From Austwickia chelonae NBRC 105200 (GTDB taxonomy: Bacteria; Actinomycetota; Actinomycetes; Actinomycetales; Dermatophilaceae): a stretch of DNA of 64,000 nucleotides. A program made the translations under genes and the position numbers. Shown one piece after another: positions 40,772 to 50,873 of this stretch (position 1 is its first letter; every line of letters starts with the position of its first letter). The notes beneath the pieces are model-generated. The model ran no database searches. It had not been told where the DNA came from and saw only the letters and a list, made by a program, of their open reading frames with translations. Where the stretch lies: positions 372,001-436,000 of the forward strand of contig NZ_BAGZ01000008.1 in the NCBI RefSeq assembly GCF_000298175.1. Direction: 5' to 3'.

Positions 40772-42489
40772 TTCACCGTTCCGGAATCGGGGCCAGGGCC
40801 CTGATCATCCAGGCCTGGCCGGGTCGTGATGGTGCTCTGGATACTTTTCGGACCGACCGTGGCAAAAAAGTCATTTCCCTTGTCGTCGACGACGATGAAA
40901 GCGGGGAAATCCTCGACCTCGATCTTCCATACCGCTTCCATGCCTAGCTCGGGATATTCCAACACCTCCACCTTCTTGATGCAATCCTGGGCAAGTCGTG
41001 CTGCCGGCCCGCCGATCGACCCCAGGTAGAAACCACCATGGGCTGCGCAGGCGTCCGTGACCTGCTTCGACCTGTTCCCCTTGGCCAGCATGATCATCGA
41101 CCCGCCTGCTGCCTGGAACTGCTCCACATAGGAGTCCATTCGGCCAGCCGTGGTCGGTCCGAAAGAACCGGAAGGCATGCTCTCGGGGGTCTTGGCCGGC
41201 CCGGCGTAGTACACCGGGTGATCCTTCATGTACTGAGGCATCCCCTCGCCCGAGTCCAGTCGCTCCTTGATCTTGGCATGGGCGATGTCTCGCCCCACGA
41301 CCAAGGTTCCGGTGAGAGAGACCCTGGTCTTGATGGGGTGCTGGGAAAGCTCACGCAGGATCTCGGGCATCGGACGGGACAGGTCGATCCGAACTACGTC
41401 TTCATCCTGACTGGGGAGATCGTCCTCGGTGACCTCGGGGAGATACTTCACCGGCTCGAACTCGAGTTGTTCGACGAAAACACCTTCGGGTGTGATCTTC
41501 CCGCGGCATTGCCGATCTGCTGAACAGGACACGGCGATGGCCACCGGGAGGGAGGCGCCATGGCGGGGAAGGCGGATCACTCGTACGTCATGGCAGAAGT
41601 ATTTCCCACCGAATTGAGCTCCGATGCCCAATTCTCGAGTGAGTTCCAGAACCTTCTGCTCCATCTCGACATCGCGGAATCCGCGGCCGGTCGCAGCATT
41701 TCCTTCGGTGGGTAATTCGTCGAGATATTTAGCGGAAGCGTACTTCGCGCTCTTCAAGGCGAACTCAGCTGAGGTTCCGCCGATGACGATAGCCAGATGG
41801 TAAGGCGGGCAGGCGGCGGTGCCGAGTGAAGAGATCTTATCCCGAAGGAAATTCATGATCGACTCGGGGTTCAGGATGGCCTTGGTCTCCTGGAAGAGAT
41901 ACGACTTGTTGGCGCTGCCGCCGCCCTTGGCCATGAACAGGAATTTATACGTGTTCTCATGCCCAGGAGCAGTATCGGCATACAGCTCGATCTGTGCAGG
42001 AAGATTGTTTCCGGTGTTCTTCTCCTCGAACATGCTCACCGGCGCGTTCTGGGAGTACCGCAAATTGAGATTCGTGTAGGCCTCGTACACCCCGCGACTG
42101 ATCGGCTCCTCATCGGTGCCCTCCGTCAGAACATGCTGACCACGCTTGCCCATCACGATCGCGGTACCTGTGTCCTGGCACATCGGCAGGACGCCGCCGG
42201 CTGCGATGTTGGCGTTCTTCAACAGGTCAAGAGCGACGAATTTGTCATTGGCACTGGACTCGGGGTCATCCATGATGCAGCGCAGCTGGTGCAGATGAGC
42301 CGGCCGCAGATAGTGGGCGATATCGTGCATGGCGGTCCGGGTCAACAACGTGAGAGCTTCCGGATCGACCTGGAGGAAGGTCCGACCGTCCGGTCCGGAG
42401 ACCGTTCGGACGCCGTCGTCGCTCAGCTTCCGGTAAGGGGTCGGATCCTCGCCGATCGGCAACAGATCTTCATACACGAAGTCGCTCAT
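40768..42489 (-). CDS. fum: Class I (iron-sulfur) fumarate hydratase
   Basis: 573 residues from ATG 42489, set by GAGGAG upstream; the frame stays open for hundreds of bases further up but without similarity. Converts fumarate to malate in the TCA cycle. It resembles single-chain FumA/FumB rather than FumC. The candidate [4Fe-4S] cysteines are in [24 protein letters not shown] and [14 protein letters not shown]. The C-terminal beta domain contains [15 protein letters not shown]. Oxygen-sensitive enzyme by family. Confidence 0.95.
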   Translation of the reverse strand: MSDFVYEDLLPIGEDPTPYRKLSDDGVRTVSGPDGRTFLQVDPEALTLLTRTAMHDIAHYLRPAHLHQLRCIMDDPESSANDKFVALDLLKNANIAAGGVLPMCQDTGTAIVMGKRGQHVLTEGTDEEPISRGVYEAYTNLNLRYSQNAPVSMFEEKNTGNNLPAQIELYADTAPGHENTYKFLFMAKGGGSANKSYLFQETKAILNPESIMNFLRDKISSLGTAACPPYHLAIVIGGTSAEFALKSAKYASAKYLDELPTEGNAATGRGFRDVEMEQKVLELTRELGIGAQFGGKYFCHDVRVIRLPRHGASLPVAIAVSCSADRQCRGKITPEGVFVEQLEFEPVKYLPEVTEDDLPSQDEDVVRIDLSRPMPEILRELSQHPIKTRVSLTGTLVVGRDIAHAKIKERLDSGEGMPQYMKDHPVYYAGPAKTPESMPSGSFGPTTAGRMDSYVEQFQAAGGSMIMLAKGNRSKQVTDACAAHGGFYLGSIGGPAARLAQDCIKKVEVLEYPELGMEAVWKIEVEDFPAFIVVDDKGNDFFATVGPKSIQSTITTRPGLDDQGPGPDSGTVK

Positions 42490-42915
42490 CATCTTCTCCT
42501 CTGCCTTCGGGGCCGGAATCAGCGACGCAGGCGGGCGGCGCTGCCGGGGGTGGCGGGGCAGCCGGTGAAACGCCTTGGAAGAAAGCCCCGCACCAGCTGC
42601 CGTACCCCCTTCAGGGTATGCCGCGTCGGAACTGCTCAGATCGCTTCCCCGCAGGTCGTCCGATGTGGGACCTTCGACTCCCGGCCTCGCGGTATCACTG
42701 CCCGGGCCCCCCACCGAACCGGATATCGGGGAACATCGAAGCCCCCGACTCGCCGGACCCCGCGGATCGGAGACTCCGGCCTCACCTAATGGCAGGGTGA
42801 GGGAGAGGCATCGCTCGCGGTGCGATGCCCGAGCTGCCATAGAACTGAGCCGCAAAGAGACCTGACCCGGCGCGGCCCCGATCACAGACCGAGCCGGCAG
42901 GTCCGAGGAGCCGTG
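42490..42915. promoter_or_regulatory. Divergent control region between fum and the sugar importer
   Basis: 426 bases, GC-rich, no credible gene. Near the importer side is a nested dyad: outer ATGGCAG/CTGCCAT (42789-42840) and inner GGCATCGC/GCGATGCC (42807-42829). A LacI-type or other sugar-responsive operator would be expected here, but no regulator gene is adjacent. Promoter boxes could not be fixed. Confidence 0.4.
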
Positions 42916-44223
42916 ATGCGCAGAAGCCACAAGTTCGGACAGACGATAGCCGTCGTCACCGCAGCTGTCCTGGCCGGTGCCGGCGCGACTGGCTGCTCGA
43001 ACCCTCCCTCCGCGCACGAAGTGGTCTGGTACATCAACCCCGACCGAGGGAACACCGACCCCACCCGCGGTGGCCAAGCCCAGCTCGCCAAAGAGTGCTC
43101 GCAGACCTCCGGCGGTGAATACTCCATCAAAGTGGTCATGCTCCCGAACAGCGCGAGCGACCAACGCCAACAACTGCTCAGACGCCTGGTGGCCAATGAC
43201 GCCTCCATGGACATCATGTCGGTCGACCCGGCCTTCGTCTCCGAACTCGCGGAACCGGGCTACCTGGTTCGAGTGCCTGAGAACCTGCGCGCCCAATTCA
43301 CCGATGGCGTCGTCACCGCCGCAGTCGACTCCTCTACCTGGAAGAACGAACTCGTCGGCGCTCCGCTGTGGGCCAACACCCAACTGCTGTGGTATCGCAA
43401 ATCGGTGGCCCGAGCCGCCGGCCTGGATCTGACCCAACCCGTCACCTGGGACCAAGTGATCGATGCGGCAGCAGCACAACACCGAACCGTGGGCGTACAG
43501 AGTAAACCGTACGAGGGATACACCGTCTGGGTGAACTCCCTCATCGAAGGCGCGGGCGGCAAGATCATCGAAAAACATCCCGCTGACCCCAAGAACATGG
43601 AATTCGGACTCGCCGGAGAAGCTGGACGGAAAGCCGCGCAGATCATCAAGAAGCTCGATGAGCGCAATGTCGGCGGGCCAGCCATGGGCGCGAACGACGA
43701 GCCGGTATCCCTCGACCTCTTCTCAGACGACAAGAACGGTGGTTTCCTCGTCAACTGGCCCTACGTGTGGTCAGCGCTCCAGGAGAAGAACCCCAAGGCC
43801 GCTGAGGACCTGGGATGGGCCAGATATCCCAGGACCGTGCCGGACAAAGAGTCCCGACCGCCCCTGGGCGGCATCGTCCTAGGAGTCAACCGGGCCAGTA
43901 CGAAACAGCAGAAAGCATGGAAAGCCATCAGCTGCTTGACCGATACACCCCGGCAGAAGCTCTACATGTCAGGCAGCGGCAACCCCGCAGCCCGGCGTGC
44001 TGTCTACACGGATCCCGAGATCCTCCAGAAATTCCCGATGGCACCGATGATCCGAGAATCCCTGGACGCAGCTGCGCCCCGCCCCAAATCCCAGTACTAC
44101 GGGGACATCTCCACCGCCATCTACCAGATGTACAGCCCGCCGCACGCCATCGACCCCGACGCCATCGGCTCCGAGACCGCACACAAGATCAAAGCAGTCA
44201 TCCAGGGAAAGGCACTCCTGTGA
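42916..44223 (+). CDS. lpqY: LpqY-like trehalose ABC transporter substrate-binding lipoprotein
   Basis: 435 residues from ATG 42916 (CGAGGAG upstream). A signal peptide of about 26 residues ends in a lipobox before Cys27 (LAGAGATGC). Segments closely resemble mycobacterial Lpq[58 protein letters not shown] and the C-terminal Pro/Tyr region. It would capture trehalose or a related disaccharide outside the membrane. It is first in a four-gene operon. The substrate is inferred from the family. Confidence 0.85.
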   Translation: MRRSHKFGQTIAVVTAAVLAGAGATGCSNPPSAHEVVWYINPDRGNTDPTRGGQAQLAKECSQTSGGEYSIKVVMLPNSASDQRQQLLRRLVANDASMDIMSVDPAFVSELAEPGYLVRVPENLRAQFTDGVVTAAVDSSTWKNELVGAPLWANTQLLWYRKSVARAAGLDLTQPVTWDQVIDAAAAQHRTVGVQSKPYEGYTVWVNSLIEGAGGKIIEKHPADPKNMEFGLAGEAGRKAAQIIKKLDERNVGGPAMGANDEPVSLDLFSDDKNGGFLVNWPYVWSALQEKNPKAAEDLGWARYPRTVPDKESRPPLGGIVLGVNRASTKQQKAWKAISCLTDTPRQKLYMSGSGNPAARRAVYTDPEILQKFPMAPMIRESLDAAAPRPKSQYYGDISTAIYQMYSPPHAIDPDAIGSETAHKIKAVIQGKALL

Positions 44224-45185
44224 CTGCCAGCACCGGAATCCGCCCAGAAGGGAAACGGACAAGGGGCGGGAAGAAAATGACACCGCATCAGCTGAACCGA
44301 AGACGGGACGAATACTTCCTCGGATGGAAACTTGCCGGACCGGCCTTCGTCATCATGCTGTCAGTGACCGCCTATCCCATCCTGCAGGCGATCTGGGCCT
44401 CCCTTTTCTCCCACCGGCTGACCGACCCTCAGGGACGTGAATTCGTCGGAGCGAACAATTACTTCACCGCACTGACCGATGCCGAATTCGGGAAAGCGAT
44501 CACCGTCACTCTGGCCATCACCGCCGTCACTGTCGTGGCAGAACTTGTCCTCGGCATGATCATCGCCATGGTCATGCACCGGATCGTCTTCCCCCGCAAA
44601 GCGCTCCGGACCATCGTCCTGCTGCCCTACTCGATCATCACCGTCGTGTCCGGGTTCGCCTGGCTCTACGGGTTCAGAGTCACCACCGGATTCACGAACC
44701 ACTGGTTGAACTTCCTGTCCGGCGGGCAGTTCCCCCTCACCTACGACTGGTTCGGTGACACCTGGAGCGCCCTCGCGATCATCTGTCTCTCCGAGATCTG
44801 GAAGACCACCCCGTTCATGTCCTTGCTCCTGCTCTCCGGCCTCGCACAGGTCGACTCCACCATGGAGGAGGCCGCGAAGGTCGACGGCGCTACCTTCCTC
44901 CAGGTACTCACCCGCGTCATCCTTCCGAACATGAAAGCCGCGATCATGGTCGCGCTGCTCTTCCGGACACTGGACGCCTTCCGCATCTTCGACAACATCT
45001 TCATCATGACCGGCGGCGCCGACGGAACCCGGTCCTTCTCGCTGCTCGCCTACGACCAGACCATCAGCAGGGTCGAAGTCGGGATGGGATCGACACTGTC
45101 CGTCCTGCTCTTCCTCTGTGTGCTGGGCATCGCCTACATCTTCATCAGATTCTTCAAGGTCGACCTGGTCGAAGGGAAAGGGTGA
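44220..45185 (+). CDS. sugA: Trehalose-type ABC transporter permease SugA
   Basis: 321 residues from GTG 44220, overlapping the lpqY stop by 4 bases with AGGGAAAGG upstream; ATG 44277 is an alternative. MalF-like inner-membrane subunit with six predicted helices, starting GWKLAGPAFVIMLSVTAYPI. The EAA loop that docks the ATPase reads EEAAKVDGATFLQVLTRVIL. Works with SugB and SugC. The next gene starts 3 bases after its stop. Confidence 0.88.
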   Translation: MTASTGIRPEGKRTRGGKKMTPHQLNRRRDEYFLGWKLAGPAFVIMLSVTAYPILQAIWASLFSHRLTDPQGREFVGANNYFTALTDAEFGKAITVTLAITAVTVVAELVLGMIIAMVMHRIVFPRKALRTIVLLPYSIITVVSGFAWLYGFRVTTGFTNHWLNFLSGGQFPLTYDWFGDTWSALAIICLSEIWKTTPFMSLLLLSGLAQVDSTMEEAAKVDGATFLQVLTRVILPNMKAAIMVALLFRTLDAFRIFDNIFIMTGGADGTRSFSLLAYDQTISRVEVGMGSTLSVLLFLCVLGIAYIFIRFFKVDLVEGKG

Positions 45186-45188
45186 CCC

Positions 45189-46052
45189 GTGACCTCCGAC
45201 GCCAGCCGGAAAAAGACCTGGGTGATGACCGCCCTGGCCGTCCCGATCATGCTGTGGACCGTTCTGCCACTGCTCTGGATGCTCGCGCTCTCCCTGAAGA
45301 ACTCCCGATCCCAGTCCGATGCCGACCAGAACCTCTTCGGCAACTTCTGGCCCAAGGAACCGAGCCTGGAGAACTACGACCTGATCTTCAACGGTGCGGC
45401 GCGCGAGCTCTTCCTGCCCGCACTGCGGAACTCTCTGGTCGTCTGCCTCTCCGCGACACTGATATCGGTGATCCTGGCGATGTTCTGCGCCTACGCCATC
45501 AGCAGACTGTCCTTCCCGGGACGACGGCTGATCCTGGGAACTGCCCTCGTGGTTTCCTTCTTCCCCGTGATCTCCCTGGTCACACCGTTGTACGACCTGT
45601 GGCGCCGGATCGGTCTGTTCGACACCATCCCAGGCCTGATCCTGCCCTATCTCTCTTTGACCCTGCCGCTGTCCATCTGGATCATGACCGCGTTCTTCAA
45701 ACAGATTCCCTGGGAGATGGAACAAGCCGCTCAGGTCGACGGAGCGACCAGTTGGGAAGCCTTCCGGAAGGTGATCGTCCCGCTGGCCATGCCGGGAGTG
45801 TTCACCACCGCGATCATCACCTTCTTCACCGCCTGGAACGACTTCGTCTTCGCCATCTCGTTGACCTCGTCGGAGAAAGCCAGGACGGTGCCGGCTGCTC
45901 TGGCCTTCTTCACCGGATCCTCGCAGTTCGAACAACCCACCGGGGCCATCATGGCGGCCTCGGTGGTGGTCACCATTCCGGTGATCCTCCTGGTCCTGGT
46001 CTTCCAACAGCGCATCGTCGCCGGTCTGACATCAGGCGCCGTCAAAGGGTAG
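45189..46052 (+). CDS. sugB: Trehalose-type ABC transporter permease SugB
   Basis: 287 residues, GTG start. MalG-like permease, six helices from WVMTALAVPIMLWTVLPLLW onward. The EAA loop is EQAAQVDGATSWEAFRKVIV, and ITFFTAWNDFVFAISLTSSE is typical of this subfamily. It pairs with SugA to form the translocation path. 32 bases precede sugC. Confidence 0.88.
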   Translation: MTSDASRKKTWVMTALAVPIMLWTVLPLLWMLALSLKNSRSQSDADQNLFGNFWPKEPSLENYDLIFNGAARELFLPALRNSLVVCLSATLISVILAMFCAYAISRLSFPGRRLILGTALVVSFFPVISLVTPLYDLWRRIGLFDTIPGLILPYLSLTLPLSIWIMTAFFKQIPWEMEQAAQVDGATSWEAFRKVIVPLAMPGVFTTAIITFFTAWNDFVFAISLTSSEKARTVPAALAFFTGSSQFEQPTGAIMAASVVVTIPVILLVLVFQQRIVAGLTSGAVKG

Positions 46053-46084
46053 GAAACGACGAAGAAAGGGGGCAGGGAGCCTCG

Positions 46085-47350
46085 ATGTCCTACATAGAGC
46101 TCGTCAACCTGGTCAAGAAGTACGGCGACGGATATCCCGCGGTCAACGACGTGAGCCTCGACATCAAGGACGGGGAACTCATGATCCTGGTCGGCCCCTC
46201 CGGCTGTGGAAAATCGACCCTACTGAGAATGATCGTGGGTCTGGAGGAGATCACCGGCGGAGACCTACGCGTCGACGGGCGGCGGATCAACGACCTGCCG
46301 CCCCGGGAACGCAACCTGGCCATGGTCTTCCAGAACTATGCCCTCTACCCCCACCTGACGGTCTACGAGAACATCGCCTTCCCCCTGCGGCTGAACAAAG
46401 GAGGCCTCAACGAGGCCTCGATCCGAGACCGCGTCGAACAAGCTGCAGCCATGCTCGAACTGACCGAACACCTCTCCCGCAAACCCGGAAATCTGTCGGG
46501 AGGACAACGCCAACGAGTCGCCATGGGACGGGCCATCGTCCGTGACGCGGACGCCTTCCTCTTCGACGAGCCGCTGTCCAACCTCGACGCCAAGCTCCGC
46601 GGACAGATGCGCACCGAGATCTCCCGGATGCAACGCTCCATGCAGATGACGACCATCTACGTGACCCACGACCAGACCGAGGCGATGACCTTGGGGGACC
46701 GGGTCGCCGTGCTGAAGAAGGGCGTCCTGCAACAGTGCGCCAGCCCGCGCGAACTCTACGAACAACCGGTCAACCTCTTCGTCGCCGGATTCATCGGTTC
46801 GCCCCCGATGAACTTCCTGCCCGCCCGGGTCGCCGACGGTCGGATGACTCTCCCCTTCGGGGAAGTACCCGTCCCATCGACGCTGAAGACGATCACCGAG
46901 AAATCCGTCGTCATCGTCGGCATCCGCCCCGAACATCTCAAGGACAGGAACCTCCACGAACAGCCGTCCCCCGAAGCCGTGCACTTCACCGTGCCCATCG
47001 ACGTCACCGAATGGCTGGGCAACGAACAGTACGCCTACGTCCCCTACGAACCGGACCCCCAGGTGCAGAACAGACTGGCCGAACTCGACCGCGAACTCGA
47101 CGGAGAAGGGCTGCGCACCCAGATGGTCGTCAACCTGGACGCCCGCAGCAGAGTACGTGAAGGTGAGAACGCCGACCTCTTCTTCGAGCCCGGGAACATA
47201 CACATTTTCGACCCGGAGAGCGGGCTCTGCCTCAGCCGGGACGACGACGAGGCCGCACGGATCGCCGAGGAGAGCGAGCAGGACAGGCAGCGGGCGCTCG
47301 CACGTGCACAGGATCGTCAACGCGCGGAAGCCCGTCCCGAAACCCGGTGA
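46085..47350 (+). CDS. sugC: Trehalose-type ABC transporter ATPase SugC (MalK/UgpC family)
   Basis: 421 residues from ATG 46085 (AGGGAG upstream). Walker A GPSGCGKST (residues 37-45), Q-loop VFQNYALYPHLTVYENIAFP, signature LSGGQRQRVAMGRA, Walker B AFLFDEPLSNLDAKL, H-switch YVTHDQTEAM. The C-terminal TOBE-type regulatory domain ends in a charged Arg/Glu/Gln-rich tail of about 40 residues. Many sugar importers borrow a shared ATPase; this one is dedicated. The stop overlaps the next gene by 4 bases. Confidence 0.92.
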   Translation: MSYIELVNLVKKYGDGYPAVNDVSLDIKDGELMILVGPSGCGKSTLLRMIVGLEEITGGDLRVDGRRINDLPPRERNLAMVFQNYALYPHLTVYENIAFPLRLNKGGLNEASIRDRVEQAAAMLELTEHLSRKPGNLSGGQRQRVAMGRAIVRDADAFLFDEPLSNLDAKLRGQMRTEISRMQRSMQMTTIYVTHDQTEAMTLGDRVAVLKKGVLQQCASPRELYEQPVNLFVAGFIGSPPMNFLPARVADGRMTLPFGEVPVPSTLKTITEKSVVIVGIRPEHLKDRNLHEQPSPEAVHFTVPIDVTEWLGNEQYAYVPYEPDPQVQNRLAELDRELDGEGLRTQMVVNLDARSRVREGENADLFFEPGNIHIFDPESGLCLSRDDDEAARIAEESEQDRQRALARAQDRQRAEARPETR

Positions 47351-48111
47351 GGAAGAGGGTGCGCGAACTCGCTGAAAGGGCAGCGGTGACGCCTAGCATG
47401 GACCGGGTGACCGGCATCGACCCCACGCAGACCCCCGCCCCGGACAGAGGCGGTCAACCCGGTGGCGGACAGGTCTCCTCACCGGACAGGAACCCTTCGG
47501 GGAGCGGAGTGGCGAGTACCCATGGACGGGGTAGCTGGCGCAGCCTCGTGATCTCCATGGTCGTGATGAGCTTGATCGTCTTCGCCGTCGTCGCGCTGAT
47601 GCCGCGTCCGATGCCGCGGGAACGCGTCACCGTCGACGTCCGGCGTGCTGCCGACCAGATCCGGAGCGATCCGACCTGGCCGGTCGCACTTGTGGAAACC
47701 GGCGACGGGTGGCATCCCACCCTCGTCCGGCACGCCGCTGACAGCAAAGGTGTCCTCACCTGGCGGGTGGGATATCACCGGCGGCCCGATGACGACCGTT
47801 ATGTGGTGCTCAGCCAGGCCCGGCCCGGGGACCTCACCGGGCAGGGTGTTCTGGACGCCTGGCTGGAACGTGAGACCTTGCGGTCAGAGGCCCAGGACGG
47901 TGTCGAGATCGCCGGTCGACGGTGGCATCGGCGAAGCGCCTCGATCGAGGGCGGGGCCGGTGAACGTGTCCGGCGCAGCCTTACTACGGATGCCGGTGCC
48001 GACGGTCTCGTGACCGTGCTGAGCGGAGAGGTCGATGAGAACACGTTGATGACTTTCGCTGCGGCGTTGCGTGCGCCCGAGTCCGCGCAGGCCTCGCCGA
48101 TGTCGAGATGA
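47347..48111 (+). CDS. DUF4245 family membrane-anchored protein
   Basis: 254 residues from GTG 47347 (GTGA overlap with sugC); starts at 47398 or 47407 are also possible. A disordered Pro/Gly-rich cytoplasmic part precedes one helix (LVISMVVMSLIVFAVVALMP, about residues 67-86). An extracytoplasmic domain follows with WPVALVETGDGWHPTLVRHA and LTWRVGYHRRPDDDRYVVLS. Function unknown. In Actinobacteria this family is usually near fum and xseBA, so its overlap with sugC looks secondary. Confidence 0.8.
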   Translation: MRKRVRELAERAAVTPSMDRVTGIDPTQTPAPDRGGQPGGGQVSSPDRNPSGSGVASTHGRGSWRSLVISMVVMSLIVFAVVALMPRPMPRERVTVDVRRAADQIRSDPTWPVALVETGDGWHPTLVRHAADSKGVLTWRVGYHRRPDDDRYVVLSQARPGDLTGQGVLDAWLERETLRSEAQDGVEIAGRRWHRRSASIEGGAGERVRRSLTTDAGADGLVTVLSGEVDENTLMTFAAALRAPESAQASPMSR

Positions 48112-48143
48112 GGAAGAGTCCTCTGCCGCGAAGCGCCGTGGTC

Positions 48144-48410
48144 TCAGGTGAGGTCCGCAGGTTCCTCGCCGCTCTGTAGCCGACGTTCTGCGCCTTCCAA
48201 CCAGGACTCGCAGCGATCGGCTAGGGCCTCACCGCGTTCCCACAGATGCATGCTCTCCTCCAGGCCGATGCGTCCGCCTTCGAGGCGACTCACGATGGAG
48301 ACCAGTTCGTCCCGGGCTTCCTCGTAGGACAGCTTCGCGACGTCGAGCTGCGCCGACGGCGGCTCCTGGAGATCGCTGCTGACGGGCGTTTCATCGTTCA
48401 CGGAGGTCAC
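48144..48410 (-). CDS. xseB: Exodeoxyribonuclease VII small subunit
   Basis: 88 residues from GTG 48410, which overlaps the xseA stop (GTGA); ATG 48449 is a longer alternative lying inside xseA. XseB forms a coiled-coil helical pair that assembles on Xse[21 protein letters not shown] and [20 protein letters not shown] are diagnostic. Its end faces the DUF4245 gene with 32 bases between. Confidence 0.95.
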   Translation of the reverse strand: MTSVNDETPVSSDLQEPPSAQLDVAKLSYEEARDELVSIVSRLEGGRIGLEESMHLWERGEALADRCESWLEGAERRLQSGEEPADLT

Positions 48411-49783
48411 CCTACGCCGGTGGCGGTCGACGAGGACGTATCGGGACATTCGGCAGGGGCGTGCCGCGGAGCCGGTATCACCGTCAGGATCTGGGCGTCG
48501 AAGGAACCATCGACCATTTTCACCCGTACAGATTCCTTCGGGGCCAGTTGCGTGCTGTGGGAAAGTAACCCGCCGCGTGGGCGTTCGACCACCGCGTACC
48601 CTCGCTGGAGGGTCGACAACGGGCTGAGCGTGCGAACCCTGGCCCGGAGGTGGTGGACACTGTCCTTCTCACGATGGAAACGCGCAGTCAGACAGAGGCG
48701 CATCCGGGAGCGCAGGGCCGCGGTCTCCTGCCGATACGGGGCGAGCATCGAGGCAGGATCGGCCAGCACCGGCCGGCTGCGCAGCCCTTCCAGGTGGCGT
48801 CGTTCGCCGGACAGTCGCGTACTGATGGCCTGGCCGAGCCGGACACGGACGGTGGTCAGCCCAGCTCGTTCCTCGGCGACATCGGGAACGATGCGTTTGG
48901 CGGCATCGGTGGGTGTGGAAGCTCGCAGGTCGGCAACGAAATCCAGTAGCGGAGTATCGACATCGTGCCCGATGGCGCTGACCACCGGGGTGCGGGCGGC
49001 AGCGACCGCGCGGACGAGTGCTTCGCTGCTGAACGGCAGCAGATCTTCGAAGGAGCCGCCGCCACGAGCGATGACGATGACATCGACCTGTTCGTCGTCA
49101 TCCAGTTCGCGTAGCGCGCCTCGGACGGCAGGCACGGCGTCGATTCCCTGGACGGGGACCTCACGGATCTGGAAATGCACTGCAGGCCATCTACGTCGGG
49201 CGTTCTCCAGGACGTCTTGCTCGGCGGCGCTGGCCCGCCCGCAGATCAAGCCGACCGTGCGAGGTAGGAAAGGCAGCGGGCGTTTCCGGTGCGCGGCGAA
49301 AAGTCCTTCAGCGGCAAGGCTTCTCTTCAATTGTTCGATTCGGGCCAGGAGATCGCCTTCGCCGATCGGCTGGATCTGCTTCCCCTCCAATTGCAAAGTT
49401 CCCCGTTTTGCCCAGAATGTGGGCCGCGCGTGGACCACCACCCGAGAACCACTCGTCAACGGGGAGGGCAGGGCATCGACGACGGAACCGGGCAGAGTCA
49501 CCGTCAGCGACATGTCGACCTCCGGGTCCCGCAAGGTCAGGAAACACAGGCGACCCGACCTCCGGTTGAACTGGACGACCTGGCCTTCCACCCACAACGG
49601 GCTCATCCGACCGACGTACTCGGTGATCTTCGTCGACAACAGACGTACCGGCCACGGATCGTCGACCGTTGTCGAAGCAGCCTTCTCCGGCAACGTCTTC
49701 CGGGAAACGCCACGTCCACTGGCAGGATCGCCCCGCAGACCATCCGGGTAGGAACGACTCGGCTGAGCAGGAGAGGACGACAC
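48407..49783 (-). CDS. xseA: Exodeoxyribonuclease VII large subunit
   Basis: 458 residues from GTG 49783; the frame continues upstream but overlaps ispH. Degrades single-stranded DNA to oligonucleotides in repair. The N-terminal OB domain contains [20 protein letters not shown] and [14 protein letters not shown]. The catalytic core holds [20 protein letters not shown] and [20 protein letters not shown], and a coiled-coil region precedes [15 protein letters not shown]. Divergent from ispH, with 42 bases between starts. Confidence 0.95.
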   Translation of the reverse strand: MSSSPAQPSRSYPDGLRGDPASGRGVSRKTLPEKAASTTVDDPWPVRLLSTKITEYVGRMSPLWVEGQVVQFNRRSGRLCFLTLRDPEVDMSLTVTLPGSVVDALPSPLTSGSRVVVHARPTFWAKRGTLQLEGKQIQPIGEGDLLARIEQLKRSLAAEGLFAAHRKRPLPFLPRTVGLICGRASAAEQDVLENARRRWPAVHFQIREVPVQGIDAVPAVRGALRELDDDEQVDVIVIARGGGSFEDLLPFSSEALVRAVAAARTPVVSAIGHDVDTPLLDFVADLRASTPTDAAKRIVPDVAEERAGLTTVRVRLGQAISTRLSGERRHLEGLRSRPVLADPASMLAPYRQETAALRSRMRLCLTARFHREKDSVHHLRARVRTLSPLSTLQRGYAVVERPRGGLLSHSTQLAPKESVRVKMVDGSFDAQILTVIPAPRHAPAECPDTSSSTATGVG

Positions 49784-49825
49784 ACGGATCAGCGTAATCT
49801 CCGCGGCTGCTCCTACGATGGTCCG

Positions 49826-50827
49826 GTGAGCGAGAGCAAACGTGTGCTGCTGGCAGCGCCCCGTGGATACTGCGCCGGCGTCGACCGCGCCGTCGTGACC
49901 GTCGAGAAAGCCCTGGAGCTGTACGGGCCCCCGGTCTACGTGCGTAAAGAGATCGTGCACAACAAACACGTCGTGGACACCCTCGCCCGGCGGGGCGCGG
50001 TCTTCGTCGACGAGACCGAACAGGTCCCTGAAGGGGCCACCGTCGTCTTCTCCGCCCACGGAGTCTCCCCGGTCGTCCACGAGGAAGCCGCGACCCGTTC
50101 ACTGAAGACGATCGATGCGACCTGCCCTCTGGTGACCAAAGTTCACCGGGAAGCGCGCAGATTCGCCGGCAGCGACTACGACATCCTCCTCATCGGCCAC
50201 GAAGGCCACGAAGAGGTTGTGGGCACCTCCGGAGAAGCCCCCGAGCACATCACGATCGTGGACGGACCCGACGACGTCGACAACGTCCAGGTCCGCGACC
50301 CCGAGAAGGTCGTCTGGTTGTCCCAGACCACCCTGAGCGTCGACGAGACGATGGAGACGGTCCGCCGTCTCCGGGAACGTTTTCCCCAGATGATCGACCC
50401 ACCGAGTGACGACATCTGCTACGCCACCCAGAACCGGCAACACGCTGTGAAACAGATGGCCGCCGAATGCGATCTGATGATCGTGGTCGGCTCCCGCAAC
50501 TCCTCGAACTCCGTACGCCTGGTCGAAGTCGCCGTCGAGCACGGCGCGCGGGCCGGGCATCTCGTCGACTACGCCGCCGAGATCGACGACACATGGTTCG
50601 ACGGGGTGAACACCATCGGGGTGACCTCGGGGGCCTCCGTACCGGAGATCCTCGTCCGGGATGTGCTCGCCGCGCTCGCCGAACGAGGGTATGTGAACGT
50701 CGACACGGTCGTCTCCGCGGAGGAGAGTCTGCTCTTCGCTCTGCCCAACGAATTGCGTCGTGAGATCAAGGCCCGAGGTGGTTCCTCGAAGATCCATCGG
50801 TCCGATATCGGCGGCCACCTGCACTGA
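49826..50827 (+). CDS. ispH: 4-hydroxy-3-methylbut-2-enyl diphosphate reductase
   Basis: 333 residues from GTG 49826 ([15 protein letters not shown]). Last step of the MEP isoprenoid pathway. The three [4Fe-4S] cysteines are in [26 protein letters not shown] and [23 protein letters not shown] and [14 protein letters not shown] are also typical. An alternative name is lytB. A hairpin follows the stop. Confidence 0.96.
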   Translation: MSESKRVLLAAPRGYCAGVDRAVVTVEKALELYGPPVYVRKEIVHNKHVVDTLARRGAVFVDETEQVPEGATVVFSAHGVSPVVHEEAATRSLKTIDATCPLVTKVHREARRFAGSDYDILLIGHEGHEEVVGTSGEAPEHITIVDGPDDVDNVQVRDPEKVVWLSQTTLSVDETMETVRRLRERFPQMIDPPSDDICYATQNRQHAVKQMAAECDLMIVVGSRNSSNSVRLVEVAVEHGARAGHLVDYAAEIDDTWFDGVNTIGVTSGASVPEILVRDVLAALAERGYVNVDTVVSAEESLLFALPNELRREIKARGGSSKIHRSDIGGHLH

Positions 50828-50834
50828 CAGTGCG

Positions 50835-50868
50835 GGTGCCTTCCGGTGGATTTCCACCGGAAGGCACC
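50835..50868. terminator. Hairpin between ispH and the polysaccharide cluster
   Basis: GGTGCCTTCCGGTGG pairs with CCACCGGAAGGCACC around ATTT, a 15-bp perfect stem between convergent genes: 7 bases after ispH and 5 before the glycosyltransferase stop. Serves both directions. Confidence 0.8.
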
Positions 50869-50873
50869 TCGTG

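Noticed and set aside
42490-43578. Open frame upstream of fumarase, continuing 363 codons antisense to the lipoprotein gene
   Set aside because: It is low-complexity, lacks a ribosome site, overlaps a clear gene on the other strand, and fumarase homologues start at 42489.
44361-46007. Minus-strand 548-codon open frame rich in Asp, Gly, Glu and Gln
   Set aside because: It mirrors sugA and sugB codon bias and shows the typical composition of an antisense shadow; both sense genes have intact family motifs.
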